Position numbers and translations under genes: made by a program. The notes under the pieces were generated by a model. It saw only the letters and a list, made by a program, of their open reading frames with translations. It did not search any database and was not told where the DNA came from. A stretch of DNA of 64,000 bases from Massospora cicadina (taxonomy: Eukaryota > Entomophthoromycota > Entomophthoromycetes > Entomophthorales > Entomophthoraceae): assembly GCA_022478985.1 (NCBI GenBank), contig JAKSZP010017457.1, forward strand, positions 1-64,000, given 5' to 3'. Each line of letters opens with the position of its first letter. Position 1 is the first letter of the stretch. Shown here one piece after another: positions 8,889-21,099 of this stretch.

Positions 8889-11800
8889 ATGGGGGAAACC
8901 TTCACTTAAGGGATGTTGAATATCGCCAGACTCAAGGCCTTCCCATCCCGGGCTAGGAACTGAGTTTTTTACAACACAATTTACCCGTGGATATCCAGGC
9001 CATCCAGGACTCCTACTGTCTGCGAGGTTCTGAGGATGCTTGGAAAACCATGCTCCTCCCATCCCTATCATTTTGGTCGAAGCATTGTGGGGTGCTAATT
9101 CAGAAAAATAATTTTTCAAATTTGTATCCTAAGAAACATTCCTAAATGGCTGAGTTCTTGTTGTCACCTTCTCAGGGCTGACATAGTGCACGCAATCATC
9201 AACATCCATGCCCCAAACAGTGCACACGAGCATCGGGAATTTTCTCATCAGTCAAATCCCTCCCGCTACCCCCTGATTCTTTCTAGTAGGCGACATGAAC
9301 TGTTGGCTAACCTCACCAATGGACCGGTGGCCTCCCTCACCCCATGCCCCACAGGGTCACGTAGAACTATATGTTCTAAAGGCCACCCTCAGGTTAATGG
9401 ATGTGCTGCTGCGACATGCCCCGCTGCTCAAAAACATGACGCATCCCCACATCCACAATGGCCAATTAAGGCTCATGACTCGCATCAACCTTTAATCTAA
9501 CGCCAGCGAAATTCCAACCCCACATCTCCCACTTCAAAACAACAAAAATTGAATTCTCCGACCACTGACTGGTCTTGATAACCTACCACCTACCTGTCTC
9601 AGTTGCTAAGGCCCCACATTGGTGCAAAATCTGCCTCCCCCAAACTCGTGTCACCAGGATTTTCCACGTGGGTGGAAGAGGCAATTTTGGCAAAAAAGTT
9701 TGTTGCACCGTTTTGTGTGGACCCCATCTCCACATGGGCAACTTTCAAAGAGGACACCATCCGCCACTCTCGCCATCTCTCCTCCAGATGCTCATGAGCC
9801 ACATCAGCGGTTATCTCACGCGCTCCGGAAGAATTGGTACACTTGGATTCCAACATTCCAGCTACAGGATACAGCCCTGCATAGGGCTGGAAGTGGGCGG
9901 AGGCAGCCGCCCACCTCAACGCACTTGAAAGGCAACACAAACATCGGGTTTGTGTTCAATACAGGGCCACACGCATCACAAAAGGTGACAAGTGCACTGC
10001 ATATTTCTTTAAAAATTTTTTGCACCACACCAGAGCGTGGCCTGCACACAGGTGCAAAGATCGGATAATTCTATTATGGATACACTGGCCAAAGTGGCAA
10101 TCAAAACGCAAAATAATACTCTGAGTTGTACCAAGCTGAACCAATTCAGCCATCCAAGTGGCGGATTTTTTGACCGAGCTCATATCTGCACCATTTTCTG
10201 ATACTCAGAAACAATGAATTTAATTACTCCGAACAAATTATGGACAGCCATTCATGGTGCGCCAAACCAAAAATGCCCAGGCCCAGATGGCATTCCATAT
10301 GAGTTCTAAAAAATATATTTTAAATTATATCCCCACTTCTGCTTGCCTCACTTAACCAAAGCCTGTTGGAAATGCGCCTCCTACCAGGAGGACATGAGGC
10401 CTTTACTGTCACACTCTTCAAGAAAGGGGATAAGCTGACTTAGCCAACTGGCGCCCCATTTCTCTAACAAACACAGACATCAAAATTTTAACAAAAATTA
10501 TGGCTAACCAATTAGGGACTGTAGCATATGCCACCATCTCCCCAGAACAATTTGGTTTCATCCCCAGAAGGTCAATTTGGGATAACGTGCACTCTGTGGC
10601 TAATGTATGTCAGTCCACAGCCTCTGGGGCACTTGTATTCTTGGACCAACAAAAGGCCTATGATAGAGTAAACTGGGAATACCCAAGGGCCTGCCTCCAT
10701 CAATTCCGCCTACCCCCTCGCTTCATCAACTGGGTGATTCTGCTCACAGAATCTGCAACAATGGCAGTATGTGGCCCTGGCTTCCTAACGGAAGTAGTCC
10801 ACCCTCAAAGGGGCTTGCGACAAGGGGACCCCCTCAGCCCACTCTTATACAACTTCAGCCTTGACCCACTACTGCGAAATGTGAATGCCCAACTCACTGG
10901 GGTCCATGTGCCAGGCCAAACCCCAGTCAAGATGATGGCATTTGCAGATGATTGCGTGGTGGGGGTGTCTAATAACAAAGATGCACGCGCGCTTGAAGCC
11001 CTCATCCAGGAATATTCCCTGGTAAGCAACGCGGCACTGAACACCTCCAAAACCGAAATCATCCTCCTTGGTCGGTTTCAGAACTGCTGGGCCCCAGCAA
11101 TTAGTTCCCAACCCAGCCCATCTGCTCGCCCACGTCCACGCCAAATTAACTCACCACACACCGCTCCACTGGTGCTCCCCTTCATGCCACGTCCTACCAT
11201 AGGACTGGTGCGCCATCTGGGCGTGTAGATATAGGCAGGCGGATACGCGTCAGCAGTAATGGAGTGCCATATTCTGGACAACGTGACGAAGCGAATCGCC
11301 TCTCTCAGAGCCCAACCTACTTCCCTTACTGGCAGGGTTGTTTTAGCCAACTCTATGCTCCTATCCAAAGTCTGGTTTGGAGCCCACGCCATCCCCTTCT
11401 CCTCAAGCTTCTTCAAATCCCTGTATGCTTTGCAGCAAGGATGGTCTTGGTCAGGTCGCCCTCCACCAGTACGGCTAGAGGTCATGTTTGGCCCTCATCA
11501 TCAAGGTGGCATGGGCCTGCTTGACTTCAAAGCCCATGCTGCCAAGATCCTGGGCACCTGGATCGCGGCCATCACCGCTCCTACACTCCCATCCCAACAC
11601 AGGTCCCGCGCAGCCCGATCCAACCTCTCCTGAGCCTTGGGCCTCAACAATCCATTGAACCCCCACTCCCTGATGAAATACCTCGATCACACACATCGGC
11701 CACAGGTCCTCACGGGACAAAAACCCACTACAAACGAATCCTACTCTCCATGCGGAGCGCAGAGTGGAGAATTCATATTAGTCGACACACAACCCAAAGA

Positions 11801-12539
11801 GGCCACCCCTCTCCTCAGTTCACACAAGAGGTACAGGGGCTACCCATCCATGATGGCGTGATCCCCATTCGGCCCCATGTCCTATCCAGGGTGGACTACC
11901 TGGACATGATGGACTTCCCTTATTCCATTGAGACCCAAAAAATAATCTGGAAATATTTACATCACCCTCTGTTGCAGCCTCAAGTCCGCTCCCATGTGTG
12001 GCACTGCCTGAGACAGGTGTATCATACAGCTGAGCGCTCTAACGCTTTACACTCATCCTGTGTTGTGTGCGGCCAGTATAGAACGCTGTTCCACCGCCTG
12101 GAGAAGTGCCCCACCTTTAAAGTGATATGGCGCGAAGTTCAACGTCTGCCGGGCCAGGATCAAACGCATCCCTTCAGTCTGTCAAGAGATATGTTTGCTC
12201 TATCAATGGCCTCCTCCCTTCCACATTCCCTCCGTACTCTGGTGGTTGCAATCGCCATGTGGACTATCCACACCATTGTTTCTGGATGCCATCGCTGGCT
12301 CCATCCCCTCCCTCCCAGAAGCTGTCCACAGATTCTGGTCTCATTTGGTGGACCACTTTCAAGCATGGATGTTTGGATATCTCCCACCGGGTCGCAGACA
12401 GCTGGTCTCCTCCTGGTTCCCAGTCTGGTTCATCAAATCAGACCCCTTCCTCCACACGTGCTCAATTGTGGCTATGGCCCCTTCACACGTTCCCTCTCCC
12501 CTCCCCATAAGTGGTGTTCCCACTGGCAACAAGAGATAG
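8889..12539 (+). pseudogene. LINE-A copy 2 ORF2 (endonuclease-RT)
   Basis: Endonuclease, RT and C-terminal zinc motif in several frames. The best part is 10500-11228, covering GFIPRRSIWDN, FLDQQKAYDRVNW, GLRQGDPLSPLLYNFSLDPLL and FADD (10941-10952). The C-terminal CVVCGQYRTLFHRLEKC motif is open in 11750-12540. The Gln codon that is TAA in copies 1 and 3 is CAA here, so this copy derives from a different source. An in-frame TAA just after the start and a TGA in the SDH block disable the endonuclease. Confidence 0.88.
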
Positions 12540-12646
12540 CATCGCTTCTCTGGGGTGCCTCCCCTGGTACTAAGTTTATCTGTCCTGAGTCATATTTGGA
12601 AGTGTCCGTCCCATGGTCGGCCTTCCCCGCAATAAATTTAAATTTA

Positions 12647-12663
12647 AATTAATGAAAAATGAT
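12647..12663. repeat. Target-site duplication, right of LINE-A copy 2
   Basis: AATTAATGAAAAATGAT, 16/17 identical to 7360-7376. Joining the flanks restores a G5 RNase H-like frame around YLYG. Confidence 0.85.
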
Positions 12664-13232
12664 CCATATAAGTAGGTTCAAAAATGCTTAATAGCCAGTA
12701 GAATTGACAAGCATTAGTGCTCTATAATGTAATAGTTGCATTCAGCTCTGGTTAGGGTTTTGCTATAGTAGGCGATAGGATGGTCTACCAAGTTTTTGTC
12801 ATGCTATGATAGTATGGCTTCTAATGGCTATCTCACTAGCACCAATAAAAAAAGCGTCTATTAAAGTTGGGATGTATAAGTAATGGTGCATTGGAGAGAG
12901 CTGAGCGTTATAGTAGAAGGACTGCTGTTTTCTTCTTCCCATTGAAAGGGTGTGACCTTCTTCAATAAAAACACTAGTGGCTTGGAGGTGTCAGAAAAAT
13001 GTGTATGAACTGGTGATAATATTCACCATCCCCAAAAAAACTGTACATCTCATAGAAATTTAGGGGGGACATCTTGAAAATGGCGATAATTTTATTATTC
13101 ATATTGATATTATGGCTTTACCTAGCTTATGGCCCAAAAAATCCATTTCACTCTGAAAGAAAAAGCATTTTCATTGTTTTAGTTTTAATGAGGCTTGCCT
13201 TAACCACTAGAAAATTAGCCAAAGATGATCAA
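12664..13232 (-). mobile_element. G5 gypsy element, fragment 3: end of RT and RNase H
   Basis: Reading from 13232 leftwards: KCFFFQSEMDFLGHK-like end of the RT palm, then a decayed connection, then HPIAYYSKTLTRAECNYY and LLAIKHF with YLYG, the hallmark of gypsy RNase H. Many stops. Bounded on the right by the G4 3' LTR and on the left by LINE-A copy 2. Confidence 0.78.
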
Positions 13233-13792
13233 TGTTATAAAATTGGCGCTATTAATAGATACAACGATGGATTTTGCACAGGGTTTGACCCACTGAGCAA
13301 TCAGGACCAATGATATGATGATCACTGTTCACAAAACAACAGAATAGACTTATAAATAAATATGGAGCACTTGCTCTCACAACCTTTTTTATTTATTATA
13401 CTTAATACCGCGGATTTTTCCTATTACACTTACTTTAAACTCACTTAACAACAACCTCCTCTTAATCGCCCATGTCGCTTATATTACAGCAGCTTGGACA
13501 ATACCACTCTCATAGCTTGGACTATTTGGTTCCACTGATTCTCCTCATTTCAGCTGGTTATTCTTTAATTGCTATTTCCCTAATTGTAGGCGATTTAATT
13601 TGTATTTGTCCAATGTCAAAATTTCCTTATTTAGAGGCGATCCAATAATAAACATGTTATATTTAATAAAACCAGTTAATTCCAATATTGCCTCATATTG
13701 AGGCACTCGAATACTCATATCTGATATCATTTTTGGCGGATTCTGCCCTATCTGTCCCATGATTATTGTCCAGTCATATTGGAATCGCGACA
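13233..13792 (-). repeat. G4 3' LTR (560 bp)
   Basis: On the plus strand it begins TGTTATAAAATTGG and ends GAATCGCGACA. The partner is at 26888-27448. Both have TG...CA ends. A polypurine tract lies immediately to its right, which sets it as the 3' LTR of a minus-strand element. Flanking 5-mers are ATCAA (left) and ATCTA (right of the partner), a target-site duplication with one mismatch. Confidence 0.92.
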
Positions 13793-14769
13793 TTACCCCC
13801 TCCTTGACTAGATGATAAGGCTCCTATTGCTTGTATGGTCAGATGAACTTCGCGTGTACTTAAAATGATCTGACAACTTGCAGGATCCTTGATGGTATAT
13901 GCATCAACCCCAGTTTTCTTTATAACTTTGAACAGACCAGTCCAAATACTGGCCAGCTTGTCTTTCTGCCCAAATCCATGTTGGTCATGGAAGAGAACCA
14001 TATTGTCATCCTTGAATGTCACCTGCCCGCTATGATGTACCTGATTGGTAGCCTGATTCCTAATCTTCTTGGCTAAGCTGAAGGAATATGCTTTGGTTTG
14101 CAGTCTGATCAGAATGTTCGCGAGGTTTGTAAAGTAACAGTGGAGTTCCATTCCACCAGTGTCTTCTACAACCAAATAAAGTAACACCGGAAGGGCCAGG
14201 TGTTGGCCATATAGTAGTTGGAAGGGACTCTTCCCCATGGAGGAATGATAACTAATGTTATGGGCAAACACGGCAAAGGAAAGAAGAGAACTCCAATCTG
14301 AAGGGCGATCTGTTATTAATTTTTATAGTATGTTCACCAAAGTTTCATTCACCTGTTCGACCATTCCATTAGACTAAGGGTGGTATGGGGTCATCAGAAC
14401 TCCGCGGATACCCATAACCTCGTTCAGTTTGGGGAGGATGTGCAAAGTAAAGTTAGTTCCATTATCAGTGAGAATAAACCGAAGGCAACCATGGCGCTGT
14501 AAAGTGCATTCCATTATGAACTTGGCCACTGTAACCGCCCCCAAATCCCGTATTGCCCTTGCATTGACCCACCAGGTCAAGTGGTCAATAGCCACCAAGA
14601 TGTATTTACACCAGTTAGCTCCTGTTGGCAAGGGACCAAAAACATTGATAGAGACTGTATGCCAAGCAAAATGAGGTTTCACTAACTGGTATGAAGTCTT
14701 ATGGCAGAATGGCTTCTCCACTTGGCACTGATGGCAACAGGAAATGGTTTTGAATACATTGAAGTTCAT
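13774..14769 (-). pseudogene. G4 integrase
   Basis: From 14769: a CCHQCQ zinc-finger end, then the core with ILVAIDHLT (first Asp), ILTDNGTNF (second Asp) and, across a stop near 14375, SNGMVEQVNETL (Glu), so the DDE triad is visible. 14271-13774 holds the C-terminal part (MFAHNISYHSSMGKSPFQLLYG, and a GPFKV-like block). No chromodomain follows, unlike G3. The enzyme would join element cDNA to host DNA. Only a few stops separate the pieces. Confidence 0.88.
13793..13808 (-). other. G4 polypurine tract
   Basis: Minus strand reads AAGGAGGGGGTAA directly upstream of the 3' LTR, as expected for the plus-strand primer of a gypsy element. Confidence 0.75.
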
Positions 14770-14979
14770 ACTTTCTCAATAGAACCAAGGTGCAACAACT
14801 CCATTGTCTTGCGCACCCCACCCTGTCTGACTGCCTTGTGGGTGCTCATAATAATTCCTGGCAATGATGAGGGTCGCAGAAAATTTACTGTAGAGTTGCC
14901 AATCCACTTATACAATTCTCCATTCCATTGGAAGGTATTGGTTCAAATTTCATACAACACTTTAATCACTTGGAGTGGT

Positions 14980-15720
14980 TCATTGTCATACTTTCTGATG
15001 AGCATTTTGTCAAACATTATGTCACTTATATCTGCTGTAACTGCAATTGTTGGCAATCTTGATAAGCAATTGGCATTTTGGTCTTTTGCTCATGGTCAAT
15101 GAAGAATTTTAGAGTCATAAGCTTACAGCTTAAGAGCCCATAGGGCTAGTCGCACCTCAGGCTCTTTCAAGTTCTGCAACCAATGCAACGATGCATGATC
15201 CATTACAACCTTAAACTTTACTCTATGCAAGTAGACTCAGAACTGCAAATATGCATAAATCACCGCTAAGCACTCTCATTCGGTTATGGTGTAATTTCAT
15301 TCATGGCAATTCAATCTACGACTGCAGTATGGCACAGGGTGCTCCTCCCCCTTATCGACCTTCTGAGACAAGACCACCTTAACAGCGGAAAATGACGCAT
15401 CCATCTGTACTATAAATTCCTTATCCAATTAGGGTAGCGTAATATGGGTGCACTATTTATCACCATCAAAGTGTATCAAAGGCATATTGACGCTGTTCTG
15501 TCCATTTGAACATGGCATCCTTCTTTGCAGCTAAAACAGTGGACCACCAATGCAATTGAAATTGGTTATGAAGCGTCAATAATAACCCACCATCCCCAAA
15601 AACACCTGGATGTCCCACTTACTAACTGGCTTAGTCATCTTCTGGATAGCCTCTACCTTGGCAGGTTGGGGTCTTATCACAGCTGCATCCACCAAAAAAC
15701 CAAGGTACTCTAGCTGATCC
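14980..15720 (-). pseudogene. G4 RNase H domain
   Basis: Minus-strand translation continues from RT into DKEFIVQMDASFSAVKVVL and PVPYCSRRLN, the gypsy RNase H pattern with its catalytic Asp region, followed by ECLAVIYAYLQF. Several in-frame stops (e.g. in NCHE*NYT). It removes the RNA template during reverse transcription. Confidence 0.75.
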
Positions 15721-16580
15721 TAGAAGAAGTGGCATTTCCAGGGCTTGATCTTAATATTGGCCTTAGCCAGTCGGCGAAGTACCTCTTCCAGATGTGTAAG
15801 GTGTTCAGTGAACTTGTGAGAGAAGAAATTAATATCATCAAGGTACATGAGTACACATGACAGCTTCAGATCGCCCAGAATGGTGTCCATTGCTCGTTGG
15901 AACATAGCTGGGGCATTACATAGCCCTTGTGGCATCCGAGTTGGTTGGAAAAGCCCTTTGGATGTGATTATGGCGCATTTTTCTTGTTCTGCCGCGGGCA
16001 ACTCAGTTTGCCAATAACAAGATATCAAGTCCATTGCCAAGAAGTAGCGAGCTCCACCTAACTGATCCAACGCATCATCAATCTGTGGCAGAGGGTATGA
16101 GTCTTTTTTGGTGACAATATTGAGCTTCCAGTAGTTGATTACTATGCGTTTAGTACCATCCTACTTTTTAACAATTAGGATAGGCAAAGCCCATGGACTC
16201 TTAGATGGTTTGAGCATTCCCTGCTCTAGCAGCTTGCCAATATCCTCAGTGACGACTTCTTCAGCAGCCCTAGATCTGCTGAATGGCTGAGATCTGATGG
16301 GAGGATAATCCCCAGTGTCTAGTCGATGAACAACCCCCCAAGCGCACCCCAGATCATGATTGTTAGCTGCAAAAACCTCTTTATATTTTTGAAATAAAGC
16401 TTTCACCCGATCCTTCTGATCTTCTGATAATGTCACAGCTAGTGACATATTTTATGGAATTAATTGCCCTTCTAAATCCATTCTAACAAGCCCTTGGGGC
16501 AGAGACCAGAACCCCTAAGGGTCACCAATGACCTATCTAAGGTCATTGACAAAAAATGGTTTTGGCTTTGACAGCCAGGG
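15720..16580 (-). pseudogene. G4 reverse transcriptase
   Basis: From the right: a leader (FFVNDL, GFWSLPQGL), SEDQKDRVKALFQKYKEVFA, the fingers (GDYPPIRSQPFSRSRAAEE, KSPWALPILIVKK), one TAG at about 16161, DGTKRIVINYWKLN, SYPLPQIDDALDQL, FLAMDLISCYWQ, MPQGLCNAPAMFQRAM and YLDDINFF. The catalytic YLDD is intact, and the RT core has only the TAG as a lesion. The upstream end is cut by the chromovirus G3 at 16581. Confidence 0.9.
16576..16580. repeat. G3 target-site duplication, left (CAGGG)
   Basis: CAGGG just outside the G3 5' LTR; repeated at 23912-23916 after the 3' LTR. Five bases is the usual size for gypsy integrase. Confidence 0.85.
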
Positions 16581-18007
16581 TGTAAGTCCCAGGAAATGTC
16601 CCCTGGCTGTTGATCAGGCCATTTTCCCATTCCTGAGTAAGAAGACACCAAAGAGGATAGCAGTACCTCTTGTTACTTAGGGCGATCTCACTCACATAGT
16701 AGATGAGCACGGGTAACAGCTCTTCCGCTTCAGATCCCACCCCCAGCACCCACACTCACCTTGGCAGAACTGCTATGAAAAATTAGCAAAATCTGTGCCA
16801 AGATTGTCAAATTAAAAATCAGTCAGTTCTAACTTGAGTGGCAATCTTGCCGATACTCAGAATCTCAAATGGCCGGAAAGGCATGAAGACTGAGGTATCA
16901 GCCAGAATGGCTGACAGTTCCAATTTGATTAAAATGTCAATCAAAATCACCTCCCTACCAAAGTTATCAGGGATCATCCTCAATGTACAGGCTATAGCAT
17001 CAGATGCCATTGATGAGGTTTGAAGTCCCCTGTTAACAATTTGGGTGTTGTGGCTGAAGTGATGCCACTGACTGAATGAATGGCCCAGCGACTGAGCATG
17101 GGCAGGTTGGGCATCCTGAACCCATTTCCAACCAAATGGACCTGCCCCTATGTGGGGTGGCCTTGAGAGATTCCCATCACTCGTCAGGCCAAATGCCATC
17201 ACACCAACCATTGGAGATGTAGCTGAGCCTCAGTTTGGACATTCAAGGTTGAACTGACAGTGACTCGGCCTGCTGCCAAATTTTTTGATGTTGGTTTCCA
17301 AGGAACAAACCCGCCCATTCCCAAATAATTTGCCAGTTAGGTCAAAATCGAGGGTCCCAATACCAGCTTGTCACTACCCCAATTGACCACTATTTAATCA
17401 GTTGCATAGCACTGAGAAATTTGTTGGTCAATTTTCTTACTTTTCCTTAAATAAAAATTTTGCCAAAAAACCAAATATTTTTTCTATTATATTACTCAAT
17501 TTGACCGCATCCCTGATGACGTTTTCCTGGTGGCCTGTCGGTCCATATACTTGATGGGCTCTACCAGTACTTATGGCCACTATGTCCCCCTCTGTCATTG
17601 ATTGGATTCAGCGAGTCTGATATTTTTGGCTATTCAACCCCGTTATCATGAACTTCTGACAACAATAAATGGGAATCTTGTGGCCTTATGTCAACCAATT
17701 GCAAGAGAGAATCTGCCTCCTTGCCTTTCCGGTTGAAATGACCCCATCTGTTGATAAACTTACTGAAACTATCTCTTTGGTCCCACCCATGCAGCAAGGC
17801 CCCCTGGGTCAGGAGTGGGCTCATTGTGGTTCGTCGTCAGGATCAAACTCACTTCTGTGTTATACCAAAAAATTCGTTGTTTTCAATGCCCATGCTCCAT
17901 ATCAAGTCATTTGGTTGGCAATACCTCTGGCATTCTGGCTTGCTTTTTGGGTGCTTATGCATCCCGACTGGCAGGCCAGTCTAAACTTTTCTGCCGTTTC
18001 CATGACA
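16581..18007 (+). repeat. G3 5' LTR (1427 bp)
   Basis: Starts TGTAAGTCCC and ends CCATGACA, matching the 3' LTR (22481-23911). It is unusually long for a gypsy LTR, and the first part corresponds to the coding stretch described in the 3' LTR. Near its end a frame (17815-18240) runs across the LTR boundary and primer site toward Gag. ATAAAAATTTTGCC at about 17450 may be part of the polyadenylation region. Confidence 0.92.
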
Positions 18008-18010
18008 TAA

Positions 18011-18028
18011 TGGACCAACCATTATTTC
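18011..18028 (+). other. G3 primer-binding site
   Basis: TGGACCAACCATTATTTC begins three bases after the LTR. The related element G6 has a comparable TTGACTGACCCTTA next to its LTR (42507 leftwards). The tRNA was not identified. Confidence 0.6.
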
Positions 18029-18110
18029 CAGCCACTTCCGCTTTGTTCTTTGAACTGGGCGCTGCAGTGGTTACCTGTTACCAAATGAATGTACAATCAG
18101 TACTTGCTGT

Positions 18111-19012
18111 TTGTTGGTTGTTTGGTCACTTTCTGATTTTGGGAGAAATATCCACTATACCTTGGGAAATCTTCTTCAATCCACCCAAGCTGCAAGGATT
18201 GTGCCTTCTCCTCCTTCCACTAGCTCAGAGGGAAGTTTGAGTGTACCCTCCCAAGAGATCGCCAACCAAGTTCTCGACGCGCTTGCTGAAGTGCAAATTC
18301 ATACAACAATTGCTCTTAATAACGCTTCTGCATTATCTCATGCCCAACAAGGGCTCGCGTTGTTAGATGCTGTGGATGGGGATGCCCGCCGTTGGGTGAG
18401 AGGTCTTTTGTGCTCTTCCTCACAAGCTTGCAACTCCACCCCCATGATGGCTGTCATGTTGGCTGCCCTGAAACCCCTGTGTCACAATTGGACCACCTAT
18501 TCAGACTGATCTATGCCATGGCTGAAGCCCCTAGCTTGGTTTCTTTGATTATTACTTTTGTGAACTGGCCCCCGCGTCAGGTTTATCTATCAATATACTT
18601 CTGGCAGTCTTTAGATTAGGCTTGGATTTGGGTTCCGCTCATCTTGAGGTCTGGTCCACTGACCAAGGATCAGTAGATCAAATATGTGCCACTGCAACCG
18701 CCCTTAACGCCTTACCCCCCATGTTACCCGTTATCAGAAGCGAATTTCTTAATTGGGTTACCTAAAGTAGTTGCAGATGGCGCACCTATCTCTGAATTAG
18801 TGGTAAATCTGGGTACCAATATTGCCATAACCCCCAAGTCTAAGTTGGCAGATGAAGAGGTACCTATTAATGAATCTGTTCAAGCTCAGACGGAGGAAGT
18901 CGTTTCCCCCACCCTTATACTTCCAATTTTCACTCCAGCAAAGGACCCCAACTTTACTCCCAATAAGCCAGTTATTTCTTCAGTTGCAAATGAGTCAGTT
19001 AAATCTTTTTAA
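18111..19012 (+). pseudogene. G3 Gag
   Basis: The frame 18111-18509 has NQVLDALAEVQIHTTIALNNASALSHAQQGLALLDAVDGDARRW in pieces; its helical Gln/Ala-rich block recurs in G6 (42118-42336), which supports its being real Gag. A second piece (18686-19012) is Pro/Ser/Thr-rich linker. No zinc knuckle was recognised. Frames shift between pieces. Gag forms the particle shell. Confidence 0.68.
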
Positions 19013-19029
19013 TAAACAAAACTACGCAT

Positions 19030-19320
19030 ATTTCCTTTTGCCTATAAAGATCAGTGTCAGCTTTCATCATGTCTCCTTCAAAGCCCTGGTAGATACTTGA
19101 GCTGCGGGGAACTTCATGAGTGTCAAGTTGGAGCAACAAATAGAACTGGAAATGGATGTGGGCTCCTCAGTAATGGTGGCCTCATCTGCTTCCCAGCCCT
19201 CGTATGTCATTCACCAACCAGTATCTTTTTCAATCCACCAGTTTAGCTTCTGCAATCATTTTTCAAACATCCCAAACTTGGTGTTTCCGGTGATCTTAGG
19301 TGTGAGGTGGTAGCGTCAAC
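19030..19320 (+). pseudogene. G3 aspartic protease with stop in the catalytic motif
   Basis: KALVDT is followed by TGA and then AAGNFMSVKLEQ. In family members the sequence is DTGAAGNFM, so the Gly codon of the DTG active site has become TGA. Downstream FSNIPNLVFPVILGVRW corresponds to the flap and the conserved ILG end. Inactive as it stands. Confidence 0.8.
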
Positions 19321-19439
19321 AACATGTTAGGATTCATTTAGAGTCTATTATGTTGTTGTTTACCAATGATCATCTGGAGGGAGAATTCCCTTTGATTGAC
19401 ACCCTCAAGAAGATACAAGGGACCATCTCTATCATTACC

Positions 19440-20239
19440 ATAGTCACTTCTGCTGGGATCTTGGCCGATTTACCTGAGAGCTTAATGCACTATCAAAGAA
19501 TCTTTGACATGGAAAAGGTGGATCACCTGCCTAAGCACACTAGGTTTGATTGTGGGTTTTGAATGACCGTGGAGTTGGTGAACATCAACTGCCCGTTCTA
19601 TCCCCATACAGCGGAGGAAGAAGTTGCACTCAATACCTGGTTGGACGATATGTTGAAAAAGGGTTGGTTGTTCAAGGAGGCCTTATCCATCGCCTCACCC
19701 ATCATCTTCACCAAAAAAGTGGATGGTTCTCTCCATCCCTGCATGTATTACGGTCATTTGAATAAAATAACGGTTTCTGATCCCTACCCCTTGCCTCTGG
19801 AGCAGACAATCAGCCAGGAAATCGCCAAATCCCGTGTGCTCTCTAAGTTGGATCTAGTGAACGCATTCAACCAAATCTGGGTAATGGAAGGGTAGGAATG
19901 GTTGACAGCAATTATGATGAAGCATGGCATCTTCCAATTTTGTGTAATGCCCTTCTGGCTTAAGAATTCTCCCACTACGTTTCAACGGATGATCAACAAT
20001 GTGCTGGGTGATCTCAAGTTTACCTGTGCAGTTGCATACATTGATGATATTTGGGACACTCCCTGACTCCCAAACAACACACAACTGACTTGGAGGCGCT
20101 GGTGGTCGCCTTGCATAAGGCAGGTTTGTTCCTCAAACCTTCCAAGTGTGAGTTTTATAAGGAGGAGGTTACTTTCCTCGGGATCCTGGTTCTCAAAGAT
20201 TGCTATGTAATCCCTCCCAAAAAGTTAGATAGGATCTGA
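19440..20239 (+). pseudogene. G3 reverse transcriptase
   Basis: Order of motifs: ADLPESLMHYQRIFDMEKVDHLP, then HTRFDCGF, a stop, ASPIIFTKKVDGSLHPCMYYGHLNKITVSDPYPLP, SKLDLVNAFNQIWVMEG, a TAG at 19893-19895, FQFCVMPFWLKNSPTTFQRM and AYIDDI near 20037-20051. The usual YLDD is YIDD here. A frameshift directly follows the catalytic box. The fold is clearly gypsy RT. Confidence 0.88.
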
Positions 20240-21057
20240 GAATGGCCAACTTCGACCACACAGAAACAACTTCTGAGTTTCTTGGGAACTATCATTTTCC
20301 TGAAAAAGTTTTCCCCGTCACTTTCCCAGCTGGCCGCACCACTCCACCCCCTTACTGGGAAAAACGTACCATTTTTTTGGACGCCTAGATGCCAGCAGAC
20401 ATTTGAATTGATCAAGGAGGTGTTAATGTCTCCACCCATTTTGAAGCATGACAATCCCACCAAACCATCTATTGTTGCATGCGATGCCTCGTTGGTTGCA
20501 GTGGGAGCAGGGTTGCTTCAGGAGCATGATGGTTTAGAACACCCGGTCACTTACTTTTACCAGAATTTCACAGTCATGGAGCAGTCCTGGGACATATATG
20601 ACAAGGAATTGGCAGCTGTTGCATGGTCATAAACTCATTGGTGGTATTTGTTTCAGGATGCCCGCCATGAATTAATGGTCCGCATGGATCACCAGGCCCT
20701 TTTGTATTTTCACAAACCCCAAAAATTGGCGCATTAGCAGGACTGAACCTATCAGGATCTGTGCAATTTTAAACTTTAAATATGAATTCATTAAAGGTGC
20801 GCTCAATGTACTTCCCAAATTCCTAAGTTGCAGTCCCGCCCACTGTCCCTCAGAACCAGAGGAAGTGGACCTTGTTACCATGATTCATGCCGCTCAAATC
20901 CTGTCAATTGTTCCCCCCATTGTGTCCTCTGTCACTTTAGCTCCCGATGCTCCGCTGGTGGCTCAGGTCTTAGCCAGTCAAATGAACTGCCCTGAGGGTA
21001 TGCAGTTGGTCGAGCAGTTGGCTCAATCAAGTCCCAAACACTCCATATACTCCTTAT
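20240..21057 (+). pseudogene. G3 RNase H and connection
   Basis: FLKKFSPSLSQLAAPLHPLTGK, FFWTPRCQQTFELIKEVL, then the RNase H start IVACDASLVAVGAGLLQEHDG and HPVTYFYQNFT...NYDKELAAV-type block (YDKELAAVAW). A stop at 20630 breaks the domain. The remainder to 21057 is a decayed linker. Confidence 0.8.
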
Positions 21058-21099
21058 AAGAAGGACTCATCTACTTTTGGTCTCACATCTGGCTCCCCC

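Larger units (their letters stand above)
7377..12646 (+). mobile_element. LINE-A copy 2, full length
   Basis: 5.27 kb, complete from the pyrimidine-rich 5' end (CTTTTCTTTCTCG) to the AATAAATTTAAATTTAAATT tail, with a 17-bp target-site duplication on both sides. The order is 5' UTR (93 bp), ORF1 with CCHC knuckle, short junction, ORF2 with endonuclease, RT and C-terminal CCHC, then 3' UTR. Both ORFs carry stops and frameshifts. It lies in the RNase H region of G5. Confidence 0.93.
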